Below are positions 9,899 through 21,674 of a DNA stretch of 64,000 bases, in pieces (the stretch's first letter is position 1; every line of letters starts with the position of its first letter). A program made the position numbers and the translations under genes. Source of the DNA: Canna indica (Eukaryota; Streptophyta; Magnoliopsida; Zingiberales; Cannaceae). Below the pieces are notes generated by a model, which was given only the letters and a program-made list of their open reading frames with translations, ran no database searches and was not told the origin of the DNA. The stretch lies in the NCBI GenBank assembly GCA_034359265.1, contig CP136893.1, forward strand, positions 48,309,501-48,373,500, in the 5' to 3' direction.

Positions 9899-11416
9899 TG
9901 TAATATCCTAGATATTATTCGGATTTCCTGTTATTTGTTTTGTGTTGCTAGCCTAGTGGGCTAGTTCGAGGTCGAGCCGAGTCGACTCATGGTCCGGTGC
10001 GAGCATGAGAGCTCGGGTAAGTTCTTGATCAAGTTGTTTGATGGAATGCCTAAGAGAAGTTCTTGATGGTTTTTGAAATCTAGGCTTTGGATTAATTTTT
10101 TTAATCAAGTTCCTATGATGCCAATGCATGATTTATATCTAGACATAAAATTTCAGTGTATGAATCTATGTTTTGCATGTGAAAAGATTAAATCTTGATG
10201 CCTTGTAAGTTCATGTTTGGGGTTCTTGGTTTTGAATTAAAGATGATATACATGCATGCTAAATCTTGATTAGGAATTATGATTTAATTTTTGTATGATT
10301 TATCTTGATGTTATAAATCTGTTGTGGTGGTAATTTAGGATCTAATTACTGTGATTTTCGGATTAATAACTTTGACATGCTGAAAACTCAAACTTGCTGA
10401 AATTGTTATTTCAAGGCTGATTTTGTAATATCTGTTGTGATGCGTATAGTTTACTTAACATAGTCGTGTAACCTATCATTTTAACCAGAAAACATAGTCT
10501 GGAACCTTAGGACACACTTTGGGAATCTGACTCGGCTTGGGTGCACCAGTTTCGGTGCAAAAGTAAATTGAAAATAAAACCCCTAAAACAAAACCCTAAT
10601 TTTGGCAATGAAAATTTTAATTGTATAATTAAAATTCAAGGGGCAGCATAATCGGTTAATAACCAACAAAATAATTTATCTACATGAAATAAAACCTCAT
10701 GGGTTATTGATATTACGGGTCTAGGGCGTCGGGATCGGGCATAGAGTGTTGTGGTGTTTCCCATTAAAGACACCCCTAAGACACCGTAGGATACACTTGA
10801 CTTAGGTCTTGTTAATTAGCTCCATATTTTTAGGAATGGCGGAGAGGCTTGGATAGGAGCTGGATTGCAGGCTTGGCCCGGAAGGTTGGATGGTTAATTT
10901 CCAATGTGTGTTTAAGGAATAAGTTCGGTTGAGCGAATCCCGATTATTCTTGAGATTATTTATGGAATAAATTCGGATGGGCAAATCCCAATTGTTCCTG
11001 CGTTTCTTGTGGAACAAGTTCGGATGGGCGAATCCTCATTGTTTCTTAGTTTTCTTTTGGAATAAGTTCGGATGAGCGAATCCCGATTATTCTTGCACTA
11101 TCTTTATGGGTATGATTATAGGATAAGCTCGGATGAGTCAATCCCGATTATCCTCATAACCCTTGAGTGTGATTTATTGCCTTAGGGCATGGATGGGTTG
11201 AGGCCTGTTGCTCTTCACGGCTAAGTGAATAGGTTTGCCTTTGAGCATGAGGTGGCCAAATGGCTTGTTAGCTATCCATACCACTTGTTGCATTATCCCT
11301 GTGTGAGACATGTGTATTTATTCATATATCTATATGGTTGGTTTTTAAGGTGGGGTTGGTAGAACCGCTCACTGAGTTCCTCTGAACTCACCTGTTGTTT
11401 ATTTCTATTTTTTTTG
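9899..11416 (+). repeat. 5' LTR of gypsy element G2, internally deleted and cut at its 3' end
   Basis: Starts TGTAATATCCTAGATATT at 9899, after TTTTT; the element's other end at 18597 is followed by TTTTC (4 of 5 match). Compared with its own 3' LTR it lacks about 750 bp, including the TATA-like site and GC-rich leader. Its last ~410 bp, the primer-binding site and the start of gag are also gone: T-rich LTR sequence near 11416 runs straight into gag. It carries a five-unit hairpin array (10916-11154) and the TGAGTTC hairpin at 11373. Confidence 0.85.
10916..11154 (+). repeat. Five-unit covarying hairpin array, G2 5' LTR
   Basis: Same unit as in G1. Arms in order: GGAATAA/TTATTCT, GGAATAA/TTGTTCC, GGAACAA/TTGTTTC, GGAATAA/TTATTCT, AGGATAA/TTATCCT. 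All five keep seven pairs with G-U allowed. Confidence 0.85.
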
Positions 11417-12447
11417 TGCCGATAGTACCAGAGGTGGTCGAGCTAGTGGCACCTGTGGTTAGAGTTCCCAAAGCACCTACATATGCAGATTTTATCAAAT
11501 TCAGGCCACCATAGTTTACAAGGAGAGATCAGTGGGTGGAGGTCACTAGTTTCCTTGGGGATTGCTATGAGGTGTGCATGGAGCTCGGTTGTTCTTCTGA
11601 TACAACTGCTTGGATGATTGGGTTGCAGCTAAGAGGACCAGCCAAGGATTAACTTCACACTTGGAGGGACTGCAGAGCAACAGGTGCACCACCCCCTACC
11701 TGGGAGGAGTTTACAACTGCTATGGTGGAGAAATACTTGTCGTTGAGCGTCCAGACTATCGGGTGAAAGAGTTCACAATTGATAGGCGGGTGAAAGAGTT
11801 CGAGCTACTGCTCCCAGACCGGCAGTATGTCAGTAATGGACTATGAGATGGAGTTCATTTGATTCTCAAAGTACCATCCCACTTTGGTAGCCACAGAGAC
11901 CGCCAGGGTCAAGAGGTTTGTTGAGGGGCCAAGGCCACAAATCGCCACACTTATTCATTACACGGAGGACACTTCTTTTGCTCAGGTTATAGATGAGGCA
12001 CTCCGGAAGGAGTCATTGGTGCCGACGGATAGGCACGATGGATCCCAAAAGAAAAAGTTTTGGCCCCAGCACTCAGTGGGTCGGCCAGCTCACTCTGAGG
12101 GGACTCACACGACAGCAGATCCATAGTGGGGTGGAGGTCATAATAGTTCTAGAGGCCGCATGGGCTCAGGACTAGGGGCGTCATCAGGAGGCTCGCAGCG
12201 GAGGCCTGAGCCGCAGCCATGTAATCGTTGTCACTGGATGCACTGGGGAGCTTCCTAGGGACATTCAGAGCCATGTTTTAGCTGTGGGTAGGTTGGGCAC
12301 TTCAGGAAGGATTGTCCTAGCAAAGACAATCAGCAACCTGATCAGACCAGAGGGAAGACACCATTGTTAGTAGATTCAGTGGCTTAGAGGGGTTAGACTC
12401 AGGGAGGAGGCCAAGGAACTGCTGGTTCAGAGAAGCCCGCTGCACGG
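11417..12447 (+). pseudogene. G2 gag remnant (Ty3/gypsy, Tekay-type)
   Basis: Broken gag frame: ..KAPTYADFIKFRPP*, then ..DQWVEVTSFLGDCYEVCMEL.., ..PTWEEFTTAMVEKYLSLS.., ..LVATETARVKRFVEGPRP... This follows the usual order of a chromovirus capsid domain. A nucleocapsid knuckle is intact at about 12270-12315 (CFSCGRLGHFRKDC), preceded by a degraded cysteine pair (CNRCHWMHW). Several TAG/TGA stops and frame changes make it non-functional, and the N-terminus is deleted into the LTR. Confidence 0.75.
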
Positions 12448-12880
12448 GTGTTTGCTTTGAACCAAGAGGGTGCTGAGGCATCCAGGACAGTAGTGTCAGG
12501 TAACCTTATTGTTGGTTCTGCTATTGCTTATGTTTTGTTTGATCCAGGTGCTACGCATTCTTTTGTATCTACATTGTTTGCTGCTAAGTTGTCGGGGAAA
12601 CCCTCTATGCTTGATTTGCCTCTTGTGGTGTCTACACCTACGGGCGATTCTATGCTGGCAGAGACAGTCTTTCGGGGCTGCGAGGTGGTCATTTGTGAAC
12701 ATGTGATGATGGCCAAATTGACACTCATGTCGATGCTGGAGCTTGATGTGATTTTGGGTATGGACTGGTTGGCGGACCATTTCGCCTCAGTGGACTACAG
12801 GGCTAAGACTGTGACCTCCAGTAAGCTTGGATTTCCCCAATTTACCTTTCAGGGGGAGGGAAGGGTAGATTCGTTGGTGG
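12448..12880 (+). pseudogene. G2 aspartic protease domain
   Basis: Retropepsin-like domain at the start of a 255-codon open segment. The active-site region reads [13 protein letters not shown] where the family has FDSGATHSF, so Ser is replaced by Pro beside the catalytic Asp. The downstream motif [13 protein letters not shown] is intact. It cuts the polyprotein in active relatives; here it belongs to a broken gene. Confidence 0.8.
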
Positions 12881-14220
12881 CCATTTCAGCTCTCAAGGCC
12901 CGGAAGCTACTTCTAGGCGGTTGCCAATTCTTCTTGGTCTTTGTATATGTGGCAGAGGGAGTTGATTCCATTCCGCTGTATCGGATGGCACCAGCTGAGT
13001 TGAGGGAGTTGAAGTCCCAGTTGCTAGAGCTGCTTGAGTTAGGCTTCATTTTCTCAAGTGCTTTGCCTTGGGGTACTCTAGTGCTCTTCGTGAAAAAGAA
13101 GGATAGGTCCATGCCGATGTGCATTGATTACCATCAGCTTAATAAGGCGACGGTGAAGAATCGTTACCCATTGCCCAGGATTGATGACTTGTTTGATCAG
13201 CTTCAGGGGGCTTAGTGGTTTTCCAAGATTGATCTGCGGTCAGAGTACCATCAATTGAGAATCCGGGATAGTGACATCCCCAAAGACTGCTTTCAGGTCG
13301 AGGTATGACCACTATGAGTTCCTGGTTATGTCATTCGGGCTGACAAATGCACCCGCAACATTTATGGACCTGATGAACTGAGTGTTAAGGGAATACGTGG
13401 ATAAGTTTGTGATAATATTTATTGATGATATTTTGATATATTCCAAGAGCAGGGAGGAGCATGCTGAGCACTTGAGGGTGGTTCTGGAGACTCTCAGGGA
13501 GCACATGTTATATGCCAAATTCTCCAAGTGCGAGTTCCGGCTAGAGAGTGTAAGGTTCCTTGGCCATGTGGTGTCCATGAGAGGGTTAAAGGTGAACTCC
13601 GAAAAGATAGAAGCAGTTCAGAATTGGAAGAGGCCGGCTAATGTCACAGAGATTCGCAGCTTCTTGGAGTTGGCAGGTTATTAAAGGATATTTGTGAAGA
13701 ACTTCTCCAGGATTGTAGCTCCATTTACCTGCCTGACTCAGAAGAAAGTTAAGTTCGTCTGGGATAGTAAGTGCGAGGAGAGCTTTCAGAAGCTCAAGGA
13801 CCGTTTTACGTCGGCACCTGTTCTAGCCGTACCCTCGGGCTCGGGAGGGTTTGTTGTTTATTGTGATGCCTACCTGGTCGGCTTGGTTGTGTTTTAATGC
13901 AGAATGGCTAGGTGATAGCTTATTCCTCCCGGTAGTTCAACGTCCACGAAAAGAATTACCCGACTCATGATCTTGAGCTAGCAGCAGTGGTGTTCACGTT
14001 AAAGCTGTGGTGTCACTACCTTTATTTCGATGCTTGTGAGATACACCGATCATAAGAGCCTCCAGTATTTGCTTACCCAGAAGGAATTGAACCTAAGGCA
14101 GAGAAGGTGGCTTGAACTCTTGAAGGAATATGATTGCACGATCATGTACCATCCGGGGAAGGCTAATGTGGTGGCTGATGCCTTGAGCAGGAAGTTTATG
14201 GGCAGTCTTGTATCATTTGG
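12881..14220 (+). pseudogene. G2 reverse transcriptase and RNase H
   Basis: Reverse transcriptase starts with ..[19 protein letters not shown].. and ..[20 protein letters not shown], then is broken by a stop at 13213 and a frameshift near 13300. It resumes at 13382 with the catalytic [11 protein letters not shown] and ..[17 protein letters not shown]. Further stops lie at 13682 and 13895. RNase H ends with [20 protein letters not shown] and ..[16 protein letters not shown] (14030-14200). Domain order PR-RT-RH-IN is that of Ty3/gypsy. Confidence 0.85.
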
Positions 14221-15780
14221 CAATTAGGAGGAGGTCGTTGGCTCAGGATTTGGCCATGTGTTTGGATGGCGGGGCAGTCTTGACAGTGTCAGCCTCTGGT
14301 GCGTTGGTGTCTCACCTGAGGGTGCAGTCCACGTTGGTACACATACTGCGGGCAGCACAGGAAGAGGATGCTTTTTGTGCACTCACTAAGGATCTGGCCA
14401 GGAGGGGTGATGCTGATAATGGTTTTGTTATTGACTCGGAGGGCGTTCTGAGGTTTAGGAACAGGATAGTGGTGATAGACATGGCTGAGGTCCGCAGGCA
14501 GGTGCTGGAGATGGCATATCAATCCACATATACCATGCATCCGGGAGCCACGAAAATGTACCATGACCTAAGGCAAAATTATTGGTGGAAGGGCATGAAG
14601 AGAGAGGTGGCCGAATTTGTGTGTAAGTGCCTGGTATGTCAGGTGAAGGCCGAACATATATCTTAAGCCGACAGGATTGCTCCAGAACTTAGAAGTACTA
14701 GAATGGAAATGGGAAAAGATAACCATGGATTTTGTGATAGAGTTGCCGAAGTCGGAGAAGGGCAATGATTATGTTTGGGTAGTGGTGGATCGCCTAACCA
14801 AGATGACACATTTCGTACCTGTCAGGATGACCTTTTTAGCTGAGCATTATACGATGTTGTTTTTGGATCAGATCGTCGCATATCATGGTGTCATTATTAT
14901 GATCATCTCAGATCGGGGTACTCAGTTCACAGCTCGATTCTAGCAGTCTTTTCAGTAGGCGTTGGGCACTCAGGTTCGGTTCAGCATTGCATTTCACCCT
15001 CAGACAGATGGTCAGTTGGAGCAGACCTTTCAGACATTGGAGGACATGCTGAGAGCATGTGTCCTATAGTTGGAGGGTAGTTGGGAGAGGCATTTGCCCC
15101 TGATTGAGTTTGCCTACAATAACGGCTATCGTAGCAGCATCGGGATGGCGCCTTTTGAGGCATTGTATGGGCGGTGATGCAGGTCGCCTGTAGGCTGGTT
15201 TGAGGCAGGGGATCCCCTTATGATGGGACCCGACCTAGTTGAGGAGGTAGTAGAAAATGTGAAACTAATCAGGGATAGGTTGTTGGCAGCCCAGAGTCGC
15301 TAGAAGATGTTTGTTGATCGAAAGGCCAGGGAGGTAGAGTTTGCTGAGGGGGACATGGTGTTCCTCAAGCTATCCCCTATGAAACAGGTGGTGAAGTTCG
15401 GCAAGAGAAGGAAGCTAAGTCCTAGGTTCATTGGGATGTTTCCTATTCTCAGACGTAGAGGAGCTGTGGCATATGAGTTTGCCTTACTTCCAAGTATGGA
15501 CCGAGTGCACCCAGTGTTTCATGTGTCCATGCCGAAGAAGTTTGTTTGGTATGAGTCCCATGTGATTCAGCCTACCACGGTGGAGGTGGATTCAGTAGTC
15601 TCTTATGAGGAACGACCAGTTGAGGTGCTAGACCGTTAGATCAGAAAATTGAGGTCCAAGGAGATTCCCTTGGTAAAGGTCAAGTGGGAGCACCACTCTG
15701 GGCAGGAGGCCACCTGGGAGGTGGAGCAGGATATGAGGGAGCGATATCGTTCACTGTTTGAGAATTTGGTAAGTCCTTAA
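14208..15780 (+). pseudogene. G2 integrase with Tekay-type C-terminal tail
   Basis: The zinc-binding part reads ..MAYQSTYTMHPGATKMY..CKCLVCQ; the first His of the HHCC motif appears replaced by Tyr. The catalytic core keeps Asp in ITMDFVIELP, Asp in ISDRGTQF and Glu in TDGQLEQTFQ. Stops at 14664, 14941, 14956, 15067, 15175, 15301 and 15637 break it. The C-terminus ..FHVSMPKKFVWYESHV.. to ..EATWEVEQDMRERY resembles the chromodomain-like tail of Tekay/Del chromoviruses. TAA ends the frame just before the polypurine tract. Confidence 0.85.
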
Positions 15781-15811
15781 GCCTTGCTAAAAATTCGAGG
15801 ATGAATTTTCC

Positions 15812-15826
15812 CTAAGGAGGGAGGAT
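15812..15826 (+). promoter_or_regulatory. Polypurine tract of G2
   Basis: AAGGAGGGAGGA directly before the 3' LTR. In this element class it primes plus-strand DNA synthesis. Compare the much longer purine run at the same place in G4. Confidence 0.7.
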
Positions 15827-16135
15827 TGTGATATCCTAGATATTATTCTGATTTCCTGTTATTTGTTTTGTGTTGACAGCCTAGTGGACTAGTTCGAGGT
15901 CGAGCTGAGTCGACTCGTGGTTAGGTGCGAGCTTGAGAGCTCGGGTAAGTTGATCCGTGGATTTTATATTTTATGTGCTTAATTTATTAAATTATATTGC
16001 ATGGGTGTGCATGTGATTGATGCTTGTATTTAGCATGGGGTTTGTTTGGATTGAGGAGTTAGCAGGTTGGATCAAGGCTTGAGGCAGATGCGGGTTAGAA
16101 AGGGGTTAGGGTTGGGATGAGGTTTGGGAAGGGAT

Positions 16136-16142
16136 TATAAAA
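16136..16142 (+). promoter_or_regulatory. Candidate TATA box of G2 3' LTR
   Basis: TATAAAA in GGGATTATAAAATC, the same context as at 3576 in G1. It is absent from the G2 5' LTR because of the internal length difference, so the 5' LTR of this copy probably has no promoter. Confidence 0.5.
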
Positions 16143-17682
16143 TCTCCCCCACTAGGGCTAGGCGGCTCCTTGTTGGAGCCGCACAAGCCGCTGAGAGAGA
16201 GAGAGGAGTCGCCGAGCTGCCGCCCCTCTGCCTCTCTCTCTTGGGAGCCAAGCCGCCAGCAGTCGATTCGTCCCCCCTCCCTTCTGAAGCTGAGCCGAGG
16301 GAGAGAGAGGAGCCGCAAGCCGCCGCCCCTCTCCCCCTGCCCCCTCTTCCTTCCTTTTCTTTGAGGAGCCGAGCCGTCGCCGCTTGATTGAGGCCGGATT
16401 CGGAAGCCACCGATCGGAAAAATTCTCTTTTTCTTCTTCCAAATCAGGTGTGTGGTTTACCTCTCATTATCTTGGGTTTCTTTAGTGTTTCTTGAGCCGA
16501 TCTTGAAGATTGGTACGTTTCTTGTCGGGTTTTTCATTGATTCTCGAGTTCTTGCCGATTTCTCTTGTTGCCATGAAAGAGGAGGCCGAAGACCTCCCCC
16601 GTAAGGGGCTCGGCAGCCCTAGGACTACCCTAGGGGTGCTCGGCCAAGGTGGGAATAAGGTCGCTCTCAAGGTGCGAGCATGAGAGCTCGGGTAAGTTCT
16701 TGATCAAGTTGTTTGATGGAATGCCTAAGAGAAGTTCTTGATGGTTTTTGAAATCTAGGCTTTGGATTAATTTTTTTAATCAAGTTCCTATGATGCCAAT
16801 GCATGATTTGTATCTAGATATAAAATTTCAGCGCATGAATCTATGTTTTGCATGTGAAAAGATTAAATCTTGATGCCATGTATGTTCATGTTTGGGGTTC
16901 TTTGTTTTGAAGCTTGAGTCTTGAATTAAAGATGATGTGGATATGATTAGGAATTATGATTAGGAATTAATTCTTGATGCCATGTATGTTCATGTATGTT
17001 CATGTTCGTGTTCATGCTAAATCTTGATTAAGAATTATGATTTAATTTTTTAATGATTTAAGTTGATGTTATAAATCTTTTGTGGTGGTAATTTAGGATT
17101 TAATTACTGTAATTTTCGGATTAATTACTTTGACATGCTGAAAACACAAACTTGCTGAAATTTCATGCTGAAATTGTTAATTCAAGGCTGATTTTGTAAT
17201 CTCTGTTGTGATGCGTATAGTTTACTGAACATAGTCGTGTAACCAATCATTTTAATCAGAAAACATAGTTTGGAACCATATGACACACTTTGAGAATCAG
17301 ATTCGGCTTGGGTGCACCATGTTTGGCGTAACAGTAAACTAAAAATAAAACCCCTAAAACAAAACCCTAATTTCGGCAATGGAAATTTTAATTGTAGAAT
17401 TAAAATTCAAGGGGTGACATAATCTGTTAAGAACCAACAAAATAATTTATCTACATGAAATAAAACCTCATGGGTTGATGATATTACAGGTCTAGGCAGT
17501 CGGGATCGGGCATAGAGTGTTGCAGCGTTTCCCATTAAAGACACCCCGAAGACACCGTAGGATACACATGACTTAGGTCTTGTTAGTGCCATATTTTTAT
17601 GAATGGCGGAGATGATTGGATAGGAGATGGATTGCGGGCTTGGCCCAGAAGGTTGGATGGTTAATTCCCAACCCGTGTTTAA

Positions 17683-17921
17683 GGAATATGTTCGGATGGG
17701 CGAATCCCGATTATTCCTACGATTATTTATGGAACAAATTCAGTTGGGTGAATCCTGATTGTTCCTGCGTTTCTTGTGGAACAAGTTCGGATGGACGAAT
17801 CTTGATTGTTCCCGAGTTTTCTTTTGGAATAAGTTCGGATGGGCGAATCCCGATTATTCTTGCGCTATCTTTAAGGGTATGATTATAGGATAAGCTCGGA
17901 CGGGTCAATCCCAATTATCCT
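17683..17921 (+). repeat. Five-unit covarying hairpin array, G2 3' LTR
   Basis: Arms in order: GGAATAT/TTATTCC, GGAACAA/TTGTTCC, GGAACAA/TTGTTCC, GGAATAA/TTATTCT, AGGATAA/TTATCCT. Unit 2 is fully paired here, while in the 5' LTR it has a T-G pair (GGAATAA/TTGTTCC). Confidence 0.85.
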
Positions 17922-18597
17922 CATAACCCTTGAGTGTGATTTATTGCCTTAGGGCATGGATGGGCTGAGGCTTGTTGTTCTTCACTACTAAGTGAATAGG
18001 TTTGCCTTTGAGCATGGCATGGCCATATGGCTTGTTAGCTATCCATACCACTTATTGCATTATCCCTGTGTGAGACAAGTGCATTTATTCATATATCTAT
18101 ATGGTTGGTTTTTAAGGTGGGGTTGGTAGAACCGCTCACTGAGTTCCTCTGAACTCACCTATTGTTTATTTATGTTTTTTTTGCAGATCGTGACTAGTGA
18201 GGTGGGCTGGAGCTCTTGGTGCGGCTAAAGGGCGAATGAGCCACATTGATCTCATAGCAGTCCTAATTAGGGGTCGTAGTCGAGTATTTGGTAGATTTGT
18301 CATGCACTTTTGTTTTAGTATTTTGGAATTGTAGTCCCTTGGGGACATTCATGTCTTTCATTCAGATTTCATTTATTAAAGTAAACTATTAAATTTTGAT
18401 TCATTTATTTCCGCACTTTAATTTTTTCGCTAAAACTTTACTTCTTAAATGGAATCTTTTTTGGTTTCTCGTTCATGATAAAATCTGTTATTCTTTCTGC
18501 TATGATTTATTATGAGTTGGCATGTCCATGGGACAGGCTGCGGGGTATATGCACATATACCCCGGCCGATCACGTGATCCTAAGTTGGGGTGTGACA

Positions 18598-19480
18598 TTT
18601 TCTTTTCCTTGTAGCATTTCATTGTCACCATCTCATCTTCACTGTCATTGCGTAGCATACTTGATTCAAATAAACTCACTGGACCGAACTATGCCAATTG
18701 GATGCGGAACCTGAGGATTGTCCTCACCCAGGAGAGACTTTTCGATATTCTTGATAACAGGCCATGGGATGCCCCTTTGCAAAGGGCTACCGAGGAAGTG
18801 AGAGCCACTTACAAGAAGTGTCAGGATGACAACACTACTGTTTAGTGCGTTATACTCGCCTCTATGTCCGATGTGTTGTAGCGACAACATGAAAAGATGG
18901 ATGCAGGGGCCATCCCTTCTCATCTCGAGGAGTTGTATGGTGAAGAGAGCTGGACTGCTAGGTTTGAGTAATCAAAACAACTCTTCCAAGCCAAGATGGC
19001 GGTAGGGACCCCTGTTGAAACCCATGTTCTCAAACTAATCGATTGGATCAAGACGTTAGAGAAATTGGGCCTAAGTATTGATAAAGGGCTAAGTGAGGAC
19101 CTAATACTCCAATCCCTTCCAGGGTCATTTTAATAGTTTATCATTAACTACCACATGAACAAGCTGGACGTCTCGCTTCCCGAGCTCCTTAATATGCTGA
19201 AGACTACTGAGTCCCACCTTCCGAAGGAAAAGGACAAAGTCTTGTTAGTGGGTAGTGCCCCTAAAAAGGCCAAGAAGCGCTATGTTAAGAACAAAGCGAA
19301 AAACAAAAATGTGAAACCCAAGAAGGATAACAAAAAGAAAGGGAAGAAGGCTCCTAAGGACAACTGTTTCCATTATGGCAAAGATCGCCACTGGAAGCGC
19401 AACTACAAGGAGTATATTGCAGAAGTAAAGCAGAAGAGGGCTTCTGAAGCCCCCTCCGCAGGTGCGTTTGTTATTGAAAT
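18598..19480 (+). pseudogene. C2 gag remnant (Ty1/copia)
   Basis: The gag N-terminus reads ..RSILDSNKLTGPNYANWMRNLRIVL, typical of copia UBN2-type gag. The likely start codon, a few codons upstream, now reads ATC, so initiation is lost. Stops fall at 18843, 18880 and 18969, and there is at least one more break before 19155. The Lys-rich nucleocapsid segment ends in CFHYGKDRHWKRNYKEY, where two of the three Cys of the CCHC knuckle have become Tyr. The 5' leader is split from gag by element G2. Confidence 0.8.
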
Positions 19481-19489
19481 AATATCTAT

Positions 19490-19580
19490 CATTACAAAAT
19501 TCTACTGTATGGGTATTGGGTACCGGTTGTGGTGCTCACATTTGCAATTCATTGTAGGGGTTGAGAATAAGTAGAATGCT
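19490..19580 (+). pseudogene. C2 protease active-site remnant
   Basis: Read across a frameshift, the sequence gives VLGTGCGAHICN where copia proteases have VLDTGCGSHICN. The catalytic Asp is Gly. Only this motif is clear, and the flanks are frame-broken. Confidence 0.65.
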
Positions 19581-20625
19581 AAACAAAGACGACTACGACT
19601 TTCGGGTAGGCAATGACACAAGAGTTGCAGTTTTAGCCGTAGGAACCTATTGTTTGTATCTGCCATCAAGCAAAACCATTGAATTATTATTACATTCCAG
19701 TTCTAAGAAAGAACATTATTTCTGTTACTTTGTTGCTAGAACAAGGCTATGAAATGACTTTAAAAGGCAATTGTTGCTACATATATCATTGTGATGAATT
19801 ATATGGAACTGGACACATTTAAAATGGTTTGATGGTCTTAGATGTAACTGATAATTTTTTTCATATCGAACAAACGCACAAGAGGAAACGTGATAAGCTA
19901 AACTTCACTTATCTTTGGCACTTAAGACTGGGTCATATTAATGAGAATCATATTAACAAGTTGTACAAAGACAGGTTGTTTGACCCATTCGATTTTGAAT
20001 CAATGCCAACTTGTGAATCCCGTCTCGAAGGAAAAATGACAAAGTTCCCCTTCACTGGGTGAAGTGAAAGGGCTACCGAGTTGTTGGAGTTGGTCCACAC
20101 AGATGTTTGCAGACCAATGACAACTCAAGCCAGAGGTGGGTATTCCTACTTCATCATGTTTACAAACGATAGATCAAGGAATAGATATGTCTACCTGTTG
20201 AGACATAAGTCTGATACTTTTGAAAAGTTCAAAGAGTATAAGGCTGAGATTGAGAAATAAGTAGTGAAAAGTATTAAAACCCTTCGATTAGATCGTGGTG
20301 GTGAGTACTTATCCACTGAGTTTCTATATTATCTAAAAGACAATGGGATTGTCTCCGAATGGAACCATCCAGGGACACCACAACATAATGGAGTATATGA
20401 AAGGATGAGACATGATGCGGTCCATGGTTTGCTTTACTGATCTCCTGATTTCCTTTTGGGGATATGCGCTTGAAACGGCTATCTACCTTTTGTTTAAGGC
20501 TCCCACAAAGTCTATCTCTGGTACACCATATGAGATATGGAATGGCAAGAAACCAAGTCTAAGGCATCTAAAGATTTGGGGTTGCCCCGCGTATGTCAAG
20601 AAATTAGAGTGAGATAAGATTTATG
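19580..20625 (+). pseudogene. C2 pre-integrase and integrase
   Basis: The pre-integrase zinc region is LWHLRLGHINENHINKL..PTCESRLEGKMTK; the second Cys of the usual CEPC is Arg. The core has Asp in LVHTDVCRPMT, Asp in LRLDRGGEYL and PQHNGVYERM, so Glu follows Tyr. Stops or frame breaks occur at 20060, 20260 and 20440-20612. The end reads ..TPYEIWNGKKPSLRHLKIWGC, a usual copia integrase/RT linker. Confidence 0.8.
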
Positions 20626-21674
20626 CTAAATCAACCAGGTGCAGGTTAGTCGGGTATCCTAAAGAGAGTTTAGGATATTAGTTCTACTCGCCAACTGAAC
20701 AAAATGTGTTTGTCAGTAGGCAGGCCACTTTCTTAGAAAAAGTAATTATCGATGAAAGTGGGAGTGGGAGAGATGTTGAGCTTGATGAAGTTCAACAACC
20801 ACAAGTAAAATCGCAACCACCCATGGAAAGTCCACAGGATGAACCAATTGCAGAAACACTACCTCCCACCACTCTTCGAAGATCAGGGAGATTGAATAGA
20901 CAACCTGATAGATTATTCCTGACCATTGAGAATGGCCAGAAATTTGTTGATCTGCAATCTTATGATCAAGCAATCACAGATGTTGATTGCAAACAATGGC
21001 AAGAAGCAATGCAATCTAAAATGGATTCCATGTTCACAAAGAAAGTCTGGACTTTGGTTGACTTACCCGAAGCTGTTACTCCTATAGGGTGTAAGTGGAT
21101 CTTTAAAAGAAAGATTGGAGCTGATGGCCAATTGGAGACCTATAAGGCCAGGCTGGTAGCAAAAGGTTTCACTCAAAGGCAAGGTCTTGACCATGATTAA
21201 ACTTTTTTCCTATAACCATGCTCAAGTCCATTAGGATAATGCTAGTCATTGCTGCATATTATGACTACGAGATCTGACAGATGGATGTCAAGACTGCATT
21301 CCTCAATGGTGAACTTGAGGAAGAGGTCTATATGACCCAGGCGGAAGGATTCATGTCTCCGGTAGGACCGAAGATGGTATGCAAATTGCACAGGTCCATT
21401 TATGGACTTAAGAAAGCATCAAGGAGTTAGAACATCCATTTTGATGAGACAGTCAAAGAGTTTGGCTTCATCAAAAATGTAGACAAACCTTGTGTCTATA
21501 AAAAGTTAGTGGGAGCACCGTTATGTTTATTGTGTTGTATGTGGATGACATACTGCACATGGGGAATGATGTTCCTCTGCTCCAGTCAGTGAAAGCATGG
21601 TTATCCAAAAACTTCTGCATGAAATACTTGGGTGAAGCATCCTACATACTCGGCATTAAGATCTATAGGGCTAG
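20626..21674 (+). pseudogene. C2 reverse transcriptase, first part
   Basis: The linker has ..RRSGRLNRQPDR.. and then RT motifs [74 protein letters not shown] and the catalytic LYVDDIL (intact). Stops or frameshifts fall near 21198, 21277, 21430 and 21523. The gene is interrupted after ..YILGIKIYR by a solo LTR at 21675 and resumes at 23313. Confidence 0.85.

Larger units (their letters stand above)
15827..18597 (+). repeat. 3' LTR of G2
   Basis: Starts TGTGATATCCTAGATATT, ends GGGGTGTGACA, 2771 bp. It looks like a mosaic: 15827 to about 16673 matches the long LTR form of G1 (TATA-like site at 16136, GC-rich leader). At a second copy of GTGCGAGCATGAGAGCTCGG (about 16672) it switches to the form seen in the short G2 5' LTR. 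Also present are the five-unit hairpin array (17683-17921), the TGAGTTC hairpin (18140-18157), a TTTTTTTGCAG acceptor-like site near 18185 and an 11-bp end hairpin (18541-18564). Confidence 0.85.

Noticed and set aside
12496..13124. Minus-strand ORFs opposite the G2 protease and RT
   Set aside because: Shadows of the plus-strand polyprotein, which has clear protease and RT motifs.
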